A stretch of DNA of 64,000 nt, from positions 124,001 through 188,000 of the forward strand of contig SKCR01032778.1 in the NCBI GenBank assembly GCA_019454045.1. The letters are read 5' to 3'. The notes beneath the pieces were generated by a model. The model was given only the letters and a program-made list of their open reading frames with translations. It was not told the origin of the DNA and did not search any database. The position numbers and the translations under genes were made by a program. Position 1 is the stretch's first letter, and every line of letters starts with the position of its first letter. Shown here one piece after another: positions 23,401 through 34,079 of the stretch. The DNA comes from Zanthoxylum bungeanum (taxonomy: Eukaryota > Streptophyta > Magnoliopsida > Sapindales > Rutaceae).

Positions 23401-24648
23401 TAAGAGATCAGTTGTGATTTCCTTATTTGAAGAGTTCATTCTGAAATGGCCCTAGAGTTTGTGTTCTGCTGAGATCGCAGTTTAGTGTGCTAGCTTACAG
23501 AGCCTATTGTAGACTCGGATAAGTCTTCCAGAAATATGTGTTCTCTATTTTTGATATCGTCAGATTGTCTGATCTTGTCAAAGTATATAGAATACATATG
23601 TGATTAAAAGGGTTAGTGGGAGCGTACATATTACTTTCTAGTGTTATATATCTTAACGACATTGTCATTATTATAGTAATAATGAGATGTTTATGAGATA
23701 AAAGATTTATCTAAGTCTTCTTTACTCCATGAAAGCAGTGGGAGTAGTCTCTGTTATATTTGATATAAAGTTTTATATATGATATGAAACTTGGAGACTT
23801 GTGAGATACTCCTATTATTCGTACATTAGATATGATCTAATAAGGACATAACTAGGCTATCTGTATGACAGTTAGTATAACTGTTGGACAGTTATTTTGT
23901 GTCTTATATAAAGTATTCATTTTTCGTAAAGGATGATTCTTTTTTTCGAAAGAGATATTGATTAGAATGTCTAATCAATCTTATGTATCATTTGATGATG
24001 ACATAATAAATACTTTATAATGTGCGATTATCGATGTCGATTTAATCGTAATTGTTACGAGTTATTTTGACATCTTAAGGACCATATGATGGATCTTGAA
24101 ACACGTTCTTTCTGATCTTTGAGATATTAAGAATGAGTTTCTAATTCATGGAGAATACAGTCTGCAACCATTAGGGTCATATTAGTTTTGAGACTAATTA
24201 TGACGTTAGACAGTCTACGTCATAAAGAGTCACAAATAATGCAGTGGGAGTGTCACGAAGGATTCTACTATTTAGTGGAATCAAATGCAACTTTTGAAGT
24301 ATTGACTTATGAAGTTGCATATTGACCTTTAAATTAGAAGTTTTTTGAATTGTGATTGTGCTTACGGTTGTCTTCATAGTATTTTTGATTTGATCCTTAA
24401 ATACTTGGACAACTCAGTAGCTATAGCACAATACTGATGTAGCATCAGAGTCATATTAATGTATAATCTAGATTCTACAAAATATGAATGATGTTGACTA
24501 AAGGAAACGATGGAGTTTGTTTGACAAACTCAATATGTCATAGCGGACTTGTTTTTGTTGCCTACCTCTTAAGTACTGGGTGAGCTTTTGAGGGCCATGT
24601 GCATACGATGCACATTGAGATGAGTATATGATACCGTGGATTGGCACT
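20491..24648. other. Non-coding interior of the LARD-like element
   Basis: No ORF with a recognisable domain. The sequence is AT-rich, with dispersed agtgggag motifs (about 22486, 23616, 23741, 24244) that resemble the polypurine tract at the 3' end. A short direct repeat of the form gagaccgtgcctctgctgtgag occurs at about 20724 and 21001. Confidence 0.6.
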
Positions 24649-24666
24649 AGAGCAAGTGGGAGAAAT
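24649..24666 (+). promoter_or_regulatory. Polypurine tract of the LARD-like element
   Basis: gagcaagtgggagaaat lies immediately upstream of the 3' LTR, in the position of the plus-strand primer. Confidence 0.8.
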
Positions 24667-27123
24667 TGTTGGGGTTGGTGCTCAGAGCGCCAATTCGGAC
24701 CGTATTTATGTCTGATTCATGAATACGAACATCCCCTTATTCCATAATATTACTTATTTATGGTTGCACCTCTTGTTCTTATATACGTATTCGATCTGAT
24801 TGCGATTAGATTGAAACTAAATGTGGTTTAGTGATATGTATATATTAGACAAAGGCCCGATAATATATAATGCAGTACACAGTTACAAAGTTAGTTTGTA
24901 ATTGACATTGGGAAGTGTCACTGCTATATGTATATTATCAAGCATAGTTCCTGGTCAAGATTTGCTAACACCGGGTCGGTTAGTCAAATCCGTTGAGACC
25001 AGTACATGTCGTATATCGAGACTTGGTCCGATGGTTTATCCCAATGAACCTTGAGTCTAGGGAGACTCGTATAGACGTGTAGGTGTTTATAGTGGATAAA
25101 CACTGAACGGCTCACCGAAGATTCTTAATGGATGGTACGCCAACGTCAATAAGAATCTTCTCGGGTTGAGTAGCATAGTGGTCCTTCGACTTGAGACACC
25201 ACTGTGGATGTATGAGACATCCTCCACACTTAGATGGCAGTCACGTCACCGATCTATTTAGATCAGACCTCCGCCTGTTCGTTGGGTGTGGATCGATCCT
25301 CAGGATATCCTGTGTGTGTCAAGATAGGATCCGTCAGTTCTGTGTACAGAGCATAGGTAGTCCATATATTATTAGCAGTCTGTTAAATCTGTGGCCACAG
25401 TATACATCGGAAGTAAGTTCCGAGTGTTATTTAGAGATTGCTAATAGATACGTCGACGAGATAATACCTATAGAGATTTGACGTTTACATCTATATCTCT
25501 GGGATTATCTGGATACCTGTGACGGAGAGATTATACGTATGCAATGACCTCGACCTGTATGATTCAGCTAGTTTATCCGTGATCGTCATAATCTACGGGT
25601 GGATAGATTATGGACATGAAATTGGATTTCGTGACGGATATACCTGAATCTAGAGAGTCTCAATAATGAAACATACTCGTAGAGCACTAGAGCAACTTTT
25701 AATAAATAATATTGATTATTTATAAAAGTCGTTTAAAGGTTAAACGCAAAGTACATGCTTAAGGACCTAATAGTCATTTCCTTAATTATTGTGTATTTAT
25801 ATTTAATACTTGATTAATTTAAATACACATTAATTAATAGTCAAAATGAGTTATTTGACTAATATACTAAATGTATATATGTATTTAATATTTAATGTAA
25901 ATATAATACATATATTAATATATTTGTATTTAATTAATTAATTAATTATTTAATTGTTAAATGATTAAATTAATTGAAATATAAATATTTTATGATTTAG
26001 ATATATTATTTTTAATCTTAGTTGCAATTGTTGACTTTAATAAATATTTATAAACTAGTTTTAGATATTTATTTTACAAATTAACTTGAAATTGAAATGA
26101 AATTAATTTTCTTACTTTTCCTTTAGCCAATTTCGGCCAAGGCAAATTGTTTGAAGTATAAATTGATTTTCATTTCACAAATTTCGAAACCTAAGTCATT
26201 TTGCAAAGAAAACTCCATTGAAGAAATTGAAGGAAAGCTTGAGAAAGAAAGAAAAAATCAAAGAAAGCTTGATTTTTAGTAAGTTTTTCCAACTTGCTAT
26301 TAGAAAGGAAATTGTTCCTTAGGATCTAGGCTTTATCATATGATGTTCTCAGGTTATTTCTTTCTTTATTTCTTGTGGTTTTTGTTGATGGAAGTTTTGG
26401 TAAAGTGTGAAGCATGTGCAATGAAGGAAGTTTGTGGCTATTGTAGTTATAAGCTTTCTTTTAAGGTTTTTGGAAACCATGTTGCTAATCTAGAGTTGTT
26501 GAACCACTCTTAAATGACCTAGATCTGATCTTGAGTTGTTTCATTGTGTTGAGACTTGTATTGGATGGAAGAATGATGATTGAAACAATTGATTTAACAG
26601 ATATGGTCTAATTTGTCCAATTTGATGAAATTGAAAAATTAGGGTTCATGACCAATTCCAAATTTGGGGATTTTCGGATATGTTCTGTATTTGGATGTGT
26701 ATATGATGCATATAAAGTTTCATGTTGATTGGATTACATCTTGATGTGTTTTGAAGCATGAAATGACAAAGTACACAAATGGCCATCAAATGGAGGCATT
26801 CGGCCATTGGACTCAAATTGGGGATTTATGTTGCTTATGGTATTTTGCTGTTTTGAACATGCTAAGTTCATCTTAGAAATGATTTAGAATCATTCAAAAT
26901 TGATTAGATCAATTTCGGACTAAAATGGACAAAATTCCTTAAGAAGGGTAATTTCGTAAATTCACTTAAATATGATTTATTTGAATTTTATTTCATAATT
27001 TAATTATTGGAAAATTAAATAAATATGTTTATTTAATTAATCCGAGAAAAAGTTTTGAAATCTGAAAATATGATTTTCACCGTTTCCACTGCGTTACCGG
27101 ATTTACCCCTAAAAACCCCTACA
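24667..27123 (+). repeat. 3' LTR of the LARD-like element (2,457 bp)
   Basis: Near-identical to 18027-20474; ends cccctaca directly before the TSD gtttt. Confidence 0.93.
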
Positions 27124-27128
27124 GTTTT

Positions 27129-27274
27129 GACACTATCGAAACAAAGTCGCTTCTTATCCAAAATCTTCATATCTTCATCGAAATTGATCATCTTTGCAAA
27201 AGTTTTCATGTCTTTGAGCTTCTTATCTTTAAGCCTTTTTTTCATTGGCGTCATCAAAATCCTGGTACTAATAA
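27129..27274 (-). mobile_element. 5' end of minus-strand LTR copy 3
   Basis: The sequence continues copy 3 after the 9.1-kb insertion and matches 16745-16874 (aaagtcgctt, catgtctttgagcttcttat, catcaaaatcctggtacta). It ends at about 27274, next to host intron-like sequence. Confidence 0.75.
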
Positions 27275-27303
27275 AAACTATTTCTTTTCTCATTTCCTTC
27301 AAG

Positions 27304-27489
27304 CTTCTTAACAATATGGCTGCTGATAAAGTTGATTACACAAATTTCTTTCTTTCGCTTTCCCATGCCAAAACTGATCCCAACATTCCAGATGATGAAT
27401 TGTTATTTCCGCTGAAGGTTGTTTTGTAAGAAATTGGCAAGGAGCGGAAGGAGGTATGGATTAATTGGGTGCAAGCTTACATTAAAGAG
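27304..27489 (+). pseudogene. Isolated exon relic of a SelO/UPF0061-like gene
   Basis: A polypyrimidine tract and AG (27302-27303) precede a frame starting LLNNMAADKVDYTNFF. It continues to PDDELLFPLKVVL, then a TAA stop at 27427-27429, then EIGKERKEVWINWV..., ending before a GT at 27490. I recognise this as the C-terminal region of the plant selenoprotein O-like family (UPF0061), whose bacterial members are AMPylating pseudokinases. The in-frame stop replaces a residue expected to be hydrophobic, so the exon is broken. No neighbouring SelO exon is visible up to the copia LTR at 27762. The assignment is from memory of the family. If it is wrong, it is still an exon-like coding relic. Confidence 0.6.
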
Positions 27490-27761
27490 GTACTATAAGA
27501 TTTTTAGTTATTTATATGTATTTGTTCTCTTATATTGAGCCTTACATAAATTGTTGTACTGGGCATAATATGGGGAATAATGCCCGCAATGACCATGTCA
27601 AATTTTTCCCTTTTTTGAATGTAAAATGCTATATTCTCATTCATTATGTTATTGAGAGTTATTGCAGAGCAATATTCTTTCTTGCATCTCATTAGATTGT
27701 GGTACTCTTTTTCTTATAGACTCATTTGTCTCATATTCTGATAGGAACAGTTTAGAAATAT
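27490..27761 (+). other. Intron-like remnant after the SelO-like exon
   Basis: T-rich sequence with no ORF, starting with a GT donor and ending at the copia LTR. It appears to be host intron interrupted by the retrotransposon. Confidence 0.4.
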
Positions 27762-28097
27762 TGTGATAAAACACACATTAATAGAGGTAAATGGAGAGAA
27801 AATTCTTCTTTATTATCACACAAACAAAGAATTACAAAGCTTACAACCCTAAGCTTTACAAAAAACTCTCACACCACTTTACTCTCTATTCTCACACTTC
27901 TGGGATGCCTAACAATGGTCTGGGAGCTCCTTTTTATAGTGTCCAAGAAGCGTGAACAGTGTCACACGTCTTGGACATGTTTTACCAACTTTGCTACAGT
28001 GCCAACCACCTTGTTCCATCAGCTTTCGGTGGCAGTCCTCTCACACTTTCGGCTGGCCTTGTTTTTTATGCATGTACATGCCCTGCTGGCTTCAACA
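27762..28097 (-). repeat. 3' LTR of the copia element (336 bp)
   Basis: On the minus strand it runs from tgttgaagcc to ttttatcaca. It pairs with 32881-33217. Confidence 0.9.
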
Positions 28098-28115
28098 AAT
28101 CTCCCCATCGGTGAA
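28098..28115 (-). promoter_or_regulatory. Polypurine tract of the copia element
   Basis: On the minus strand the sequence caccgatggggagatt directly precedes the 3' LTR. Confidence 0.7.
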
Positions 28116-28271
28116 GATTTCCCCAAAATCTGAGCCGAAAATCTGAGCCGACCATCAATCATCCAAATCGGATCCTCAAAAGGATCCACCTCTGGCTGCA
28201 TCTGTATGACTGCCTACATACCCTGAGTTGGGATCAAGCCAATTATAGTTCTTTGAATCTCCCCACTCTGA

Positions 28272-31200
28272 CTATGTAGAGAGTTTTATCATCCCGACTA
28301 TGACATGACAGATTTCAAGCTTCTCCTTCGGTAAAACCTTGGTGAACATATCGGCACCGTTGCCGTCGGTGTGAATTTTCCTGAGTTCTAATAGCTTTGA
28401 GCTCAGGACGTCCCGTATCCAGTGATACCTCATATCGATATGTTTTGACCTCGAGTGAAATGTGGAATTTTTACCAAGGTAGATAGCACTCTGGGTATCG
28501 CAGTACAAAGTGTACTTCTCCTGCTTGAAACCCAATTCCTGGACGAATATCTTCATCTACAGCAATTCCTTGCAAGCTTCTGTAACTGCAATGAATTCTG
28601 CCTCTGTTGTAGAAAGTGCAACACATCTCTGCAACCTTGACTGTCATGCCACAGCTCCCCCTGAGAGAGTAATCAGATAACCCGAAGTAGACTTTCAGGT
28701 ATCCACATCTCTTGTCATATCTGAATCGGTGTAGCCCATCAACACTGGTTCGCTGCTTCCAAAACATAGTCTCATTTTGGATATGCCTCGTAGATACCGC
28801 ATAATCTATTTGATGGGATTACAGTGTTCTCGTCCTGGGTTTGACATAAACTGGCTGACCAATCCAACTGCGTGTGCTAAGTCTGGCCTCGTGCACACCA
28901 TGGCATACATAAGACTTCTCACTGCTGAGGTGTATGGAACCTGTTTCATTTCCTCTTTCTCTGTCTCAGTAGAGGGACTCTGTTGTGTACTCAATCTAAA
29001 GTGGGTAGCAAGAGGAGTGCTAACCGCTTTAGCCTTGTCCATCTGAAATCTCTGAAGTACCTTCTCGATGTACTCCTCATGTGACAAGTATAATCTCCTG
29101 GCTTTCCGATCACGGCCAATCCCGATGCCAAGAATCTGTTTAGTTGGCCCCAAGTTTTTCATCTCAAAAGACTTACTCAGTTGCTGCTTCAAATTATCAA
29201 TCCTCGATTGATTCCGGCCAACTATCAACATATCATCTACATACAGCAGTAAGATAATAAAGTCATCGTCAGAGAATTTCTGAACGAAAACACAATGGTC
29301 TGAAGTGGTCTTCTTATATCCCTGCTCCCCCATAACTGACTCGAACTTCACGTACCACTATCTCGGTGCCTGTTTCAAATCGTAGAGGCTTTTCCTGAGT
29401 CTGCACACATAGTCATCTTTTCCTTTAACTCTGAAGTCTTCTGGTTGTTCCATATAAATTTCTTCTTCCAGATCTCCATGAAGAAATGTGGTCTTGACAT
29501 CCATCTGCTCGATCTCCAAATCAAGGCTTGCTGCTAAGCTGAGTACCACTCTGATTGATGACATCTTCACAACTGGAGAGAAGATTTCATCGAAGTCAAT
29601 GTCTTTCTTCTGATTGAATCCCTTGACAACTAATCTGGCTTTTTACCAGGGTTGTGAAGTGTGCTCATGTTGCTTCACCCTGTACACCCATTTATTCTTC
29701 AAAACCCTTTTGCCTCTTGGCAATTTCACCAACTCGAAAGTGTGATTGTCATGCAAAGATTTCATCTCATCTTGCATAGCTTCCTCTCATTTTTCCTTGT
29801 CATTTATTTCCACAGCCTCCTTGTAGCTCTTGGGTTCTCCCCCATCAGTAAGCAGCACATACTCATATGTAGAGTATTTGGTTGAGGGTCGCCTCTCCCT
29901 ATCAGACCTTCTCTGTGGAACTGTTAGTGTAACTTCTGGTACTGGTGGTTGATCATGATTATCAGCTCTAGGAGCTTCATCACTTGTACCTTCATGTCTG
30001 GGAACCTCATCTTCAACTTATACTGGCACCGGTGTATGAGGTTCTGGATTCACATATCTGTATTGCTGCAGCATTATCTTCATCTCCTTTTTGATATCTT
30101 CTATGGTCTGGTCTTCAACGAAGACAACATCTCAGCTTCTGACAATCTTCTTCTCAACAGGATCGTACATTCTGTAGCCGAAATCATCCTGACCATAGCC
30201 AATAAAGACACAATGTCGCGTCTTTGCATCAAACTTGGATCTCTCGTCCTTTGGGATGTGTACAAATATCTTGCACCCAAAGACATGCAGGTGTTTGTAT
30301 GACACTTTTTTACCGATCCAAACTTGGTTAGGAACATTACCTTTCAGTTCGACCGCTGGGGACATCTTCAAAACATATACAGTTGTGTTGAGTGCCTCCC
30401 CCCAAAATGTCTTCGGCAGCTTGGCTTGTGACAGCAAGCTTCTGACCCTTTCGCATAAGGTTCTGTTCATCCTCTCAGCTAGGCCATTCAGCTGAGGTGT
30501 CTTCAGAGGTGTCGTTTGATTTCAGATTCCTTGCGTCTTACAGTACTGATCAAACTGACCTCTGTATTCTCCACCGTTGTCTGTTCTGATGCATTTGAGT
30601 TTCTTACCAGTTTCTCTCTCCACCAGGGCATGAAACTCCTTGAATACTCCCAACACTTGATCTTTTCTCTCAAGGTGTATGCCCATATCTTCCTTGAATG
30701 ATCATATATGAATGTCACAAAGTAAAGTGACCCACCAAGTGTTCGTATCTGTATCGGACCACATACATCTGAATGTATGAGGTCAAGTACCTCCGGTTTC
30801 CGCTGAGGCGGGGAGCTCTGGAAGGAAACTTTGTTCTGCTTTCCAGCCATGCAGTGTTCACACTTCCGTAAGTGTGAGTTCTTCAATTCGGGAAGAACAT
30901 TCCGCCTGCGTAGTATTTCTATCCCCGTTTGACTCATGTGACCGAGCTTTTTATGCCATAGCTCGGCTGCCTCATTACTGTTGACTGTATTTATGCTACT
31001 ATTGGAAATCTTAGCATGCATCAAATATAGAGTTGAGTCTTTCTTACCTCGTGCCACGACCATTGATCCTTTAATGAGCTTTCAGGTTCTGTCACTAAAG
31101 GTGCTGCAGAAACCTTCATCATTCAGCTTGCCTATTGAGATCCGATTTAACCGGATATCTGGGATGTGCTTGACTCCCTTCAACACTAGCTTTGTCTCGT

Positions 31201-32227
31201 TGTCTGTTTCAAGGCAGATGTCTCCAATACCGACGGCTTTGGACTGGCCGTCATTCCTCATCCTTACAGCACCGTAGTCTCCTGGTGTGTAAGATGAAAA
31301 GAAGTCTCTGTGAGATGTGGCGTGTATGGAGGCGCCACTATCTATCACCCAACTGGTCTCGTGGCTGGCAAGATTCACAATATCTTCTTCGTATATAATG
31401 TAGAATTCCTTGGAGGTTTTTTCGGTGGTAGTAGTAACTCTTTCTTGATTAGAGTCACCATCTCTCATGGACTGCTCATTCTTCAGTTTGTAGCAGTCCA
31501 TCTTCATATGGTCTTTCTTTTTACAGTGGAAACATTTTATTTTCCTTGTTCTTGATTCCCCCCGGTTCTTTTCTAATTTACATGGGCCTCGGCTTTTACT
31601 CCTCCCTCTTCTGGTGTTCTTTCCTGTCATTAGAGCTTCTGAGATTGAGGCTGATGCTGACTCCTGCATTCTCGTCCTTTTTTCTTCCTCGAAGATCCTG
31701 GTTTTCGCCATCTCCATAGTGACTTTCCCATCTGTGACTTAATTTATCACCGTAGATCTGAACGTTTCCCAAGATTCTAGTAACGTATTAAGAAGTATTA
31801 AGCCATTTACCTCATCACTGAAGTTTATGCCCAATCCCGATAATTCTTTCATGGTTCCGAGGAAATCGTTGATATGGTCCACCGCAGCTGTACCTTCTTG
31901 GTATTTCAAACCCATCATTTTCTTAATGTAGTACAGCTTGTTGTTGTCAGTCTTTGCTCAGAAAATCTCCTTCATCTTTCTCCATAAGACACGTGCATTT
32001 GTTTCTTGACTGACATGGTTGACGATACTATCGTCGATCCAATGACGAATAGTACTGCATGTTTTCAGGTGAAGATTAGCCCACTTCTCATCGGACATTC
32101 CTTCTGGTTTCTGCTCCAGAAATATCGATCCATCATAGTCTTTCACATACAAAAGGTCTTTCATCCTCCCTCTCCATGTGAAATAGTTGGTACTGGTTAA
32201 TAAAACCATTTTTCCGTTGCCCTTCAT
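28272..32227 (-). pseudogene. copia gag-pol, broken
   Basis: On the minus strand: 32227-31958 is the gag start (TNYFTWRGRM, then DDSIVNHV). 31717-31082 holds a CCHC zinc knuckle (CFHCKKKDHMKMDC) and the protease active site VIDSGAS. 31063-30503 holds the pre-integrase HHCC finger (LWHKKLGHM...CEHCMAGK) and the integrase start (SDVCGPI). 30470-30132 is the integrase C-terminal half (FWGEAL, HVFGCKIFVHIP). 29570-29358 has the reverse transcriptase block MDVKTTFLHGDLEEEIYMEQP. 29351-28806 has the catalytic YVDD (about 29232-29243). 28556-28272 ends with RNase H-like CDTQSAIYLGKN. The frames are separated by stops or shifts near 31957, 31720, 31070, 30490, 30130, 29650, 29355 and 28770-28560. The order identifies Ty1/copia. 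This copy cannot make a working polyprotein. Confidence 0.92.
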
Positions 32228-32867
32228 CCATCATAAAAATTCTAAGTAGAATTTCAAAAAACGGAGCTCACTGTTACGTCCGGAATGGTCAAAAATGGTG
32301 GAAATGACACTTCATTTGTCAAAATCCGACACAATGACCAAATTACAAATTTTAGAAATTACATGGGTAAAAGTGTAATTTTCGAAAGTTCATGGGCCAA
32401 AGTGCAATTACGGAAAATTTCAGGGACTAAAATGTAATTTCCAAAAAGTATATGGACCTATATGAAATTTACCAGTCGCCGCTGACGTGGCACTTACTGA
32501 CGTGGCAGATTGGATGCACACGTGGCTGCTGACTGGGTTGCTGATGTGTCCTGCCGACTGGGCTACTGACTGTGCAGAATCTGATGACGTGGCGGATGAC
32601 TGTGCGCTGACGTGGCGCCTACGTGTCTCGTCTTCTTCCTTGAGCGCGCGTGGACCGCGTGAGTTGCACGGGAGCTGGCTGCTGACCGGCGCGTGCGCTC
32701 TCCCTGTACCTCCGATCGATCGCCAGAAAATACCATTGTGCTCGTCTCACCGTGAAAAGTCTGATGGTATGCTCAAAATCGATTTTCGACAACTTTTTTC
32801 GGAACCGACTTTCCGAACCGAATCTCTGTTACCGAGTTTCGAGATCTCACCGTGAAACCTTAGCTCA
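32228..32867 (-). other. 5' leader of the copia element
   Basis: The interval between primer site and gag contains two short-repeat regions. One is four 30-bp units at 32363-32473, built on the phrase atggg-caaagtgcaattac. The other is a cluster of acgtgg-core motifs at 32476-32630. A 122-codon frame on the opposite strand (32487-32855) is a composition effect of these repeats. Confidence 0.65.
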
Positions 32868-32880
32868 TGATACCACTTGT
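32868..32880 (-). promoter_or_regulatory. Primer-binding site of the copia element
   Basis: On the minus strand, tggtatcatgagc begins about 5 nt after the 5' LTR. It is a variant of the tRNA-Met-complementary tggtatcagagc. Confidence 0.75.
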
Positions 32881-33217
32881 TGTGATAAAAACACACATTA
32901 ATAGAGGTGAATGGAGAGAAAATTCTTATTTATTATCACACAAACAAAGAATTACAAAGCTTACAACCCTAAGCTTTACAAAAAACTCTCACACCATTTT
33001 ACTCTCTATTCTCACAAATCTGGGATGCCTAACAATGGTTTGGGAGCTCCTTTTTATAGTGTCCAAGACGCGTGAACAGTGTCACACGTCTTGGACACGT
33101 TTTGCCAACTTTGCTACAGTGCCAACCACCTTGTTCCATCAGCTTTCGGTGGCAGACCTCTCACACTTTCGGCTGGCCTTGTTTTGCATGCATGTGCATG
33201 CCCTGCTAGCTTCAACA
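32881..33217 (-). repeat. 5' LTR of the copia element (337 bp)
   Basis: Partner of 27762-28097, with about 14-15 differences. A TATA-like ctataaaaagg (minus strand) lies near 33047-33058. Confidence 0.9.
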
Positions 33218-33749
33218 ATAAAGATAATACGTGTGATTTTTCTTCTGTTTTTAACAATAATTATTGGTTAACTAATTCCAGCATTTAATTGATTCACATC
33301 ATGGTTTCAAATTAAATCCCCATGATTGTCAACACTCAACAGAGAGAGGGAAAGAGGCCTCTATAAACCAAAAGCATTTGTGAGCAAACACAAACAGCTA
33401 ACTGGGAGAAGGAGAGAGGCTTTATGTTTAATTGAATTATAAAGAATTGGAAGAAAAGTGACAAATCATTCCCAAGTAAGTTTAATACATGTCGACTTAT
33501 ATAACTTCCAACGAACATGTTATAATTGATACATATATTTTCTTTGATTTCATGGTTGTTTTTATTGGTAAAATTAATATTTTTGAATGTATCAATTGAT
33601 TTCAGACATTATAATACAAGCACAATTCAGACAATATAATACAAGCACAGTGATCCGCACTTTGATTTATTCCTTAATTAGTAAATTCTCAACATAGTAT
33701 TGTGATATTCATGCTCTAATGGTTACGAGCCTTTAGTCCACTTTAGTTA
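33218..33749. other. Interval between copia element and exonuclease relic
   Basis: AT-rich sequence with a gagagagggaaagagg purine block and a TATA-like ctctataaacc at about 33358-33369. A 24-bp near-repeat (acaatataatacaagcacag type) occurs at 33612-33652. No gene is recognised; it may be intron or promoter debris. Confidence 0.4.
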
Positions 33750-33989
33750 CTCTTTTGAATTTGTGTGAGATGCATCATGGTGATGAGGTTGATGGTGCTC
33801 CAGGAATCCAACATATGGTTCCTGGATTTGGTCAAAAGATTGCCGCAAAGCTTTTGGAAAAGCATGGTTCATTGAAAATATTCTGAATGTTGTGGCAGTA
33901 AAAACTGTGGGCAAAGATTACACACGGGAACCTCTGACAAAGCATGCTGATTAACTTCAAAGAAACTACGAAGTCCTTGCCTGGAGAAG
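33750..33989 (+). pseudogene. Exon relic of a plant 5'-3' exonuclease (FEN/Pol I 5'-exonuclease type)
   Basis: The sequence encodes the helix-three-turn-helix part of a 5'-3' exonuclease: GDEVDGAPGIQHMVPGFGQK, then AAKLLEKHGSL, then VAVKTVGKDY, PLTKHAD and RNYEVLAW, followed by a GT donor at 33990. The GDxxDGxPGI and GFGxKxA motifs are diagnostic. The nearest family I recall is the plant organellar 5'-3' exonuclease group (OEX). Reading it needs two single-base insertions, one G after 33780 and one G near 33873. There is also an in-frame TAA at 33951-33953. It is therefore a pseudogene fragment, unless both missing Gs are sequencing errors. It lies alone between transposable elements, with no other exon visible. 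Confidence 0.75.
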
Positions 33990-34079
33990 GTGTTGATTTT
34001 CAATCTTTTATCCTCCTATTTTTGAAGATCGTGCCTATTGTGATGATCAAGTTGAAAATCTGAATTTGTCCTGAGGTTT

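Larger units (their letters stand above)
18027..27123 (+). mobile_element. LARD-like non-autonomous LTR retrotransposon, 9,097 bp
   Basis: Two near-identical long terminal repeats (18027-20474 and 24667-27123) flank a 4,192-bp internal region. The element has a perfect 5-bp TSD gtttt (18022-18026 and 27124-27128), LTR ends tgttgggg...cctaca, a primer-binding site matching initiator tRNA-Met and a polypurine tract. The internal region has no gag, protease, integrase or reverse transcriptase that I can recognise; its longest frames are about 120 codons with no domain. This fits a large retrotransposon derivative mobilised in trans. The 96-codon ORF at 18550-18840 recurs at 25191-25481 only because it lies in both LTRs. 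The almost identical LTRs mark it as the youngest insertion of this nest. Confidence 0.92.
27762..33217 (-). mobile_element. Degenerate Ty1/copia retrotransposon, minus strand, 5.46 kb
   Basis: Two short LTRs (27762-28097 and 32881-33217), a tRNA-Met-type primer site and a polypurine tract bound a gag-pol region read on the minus strand in the copia order gag, protease, integrase, reverse transcriptase, RNase H. The LTRs differ at about 14-15 of 336 positions by eye (4-5%), so the insertion is older than the 9.1-kb element. The flanking 5-mers (aatat and ataaa) do not match, so no TSD is visible. The pol gene carries several stops and frameshifts. The Tnt1-94-like protein similarity suggests the Tork lineage (inference). 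Confidence 0.9.

Noticed and set aside
27915..28133. Plus-strand ORFs in the copia LTR and across 28455-32855
   Set aside because: They are antisense shadows of the copia LTR and gag-pol, whose conserved motifs read on the minus strand.
27757..33222. Target-site duplication for the copia element
   Set aside because: The flanking 5-mers aatat and ataaa do not match, and no shift of the LTR ends repairs this.
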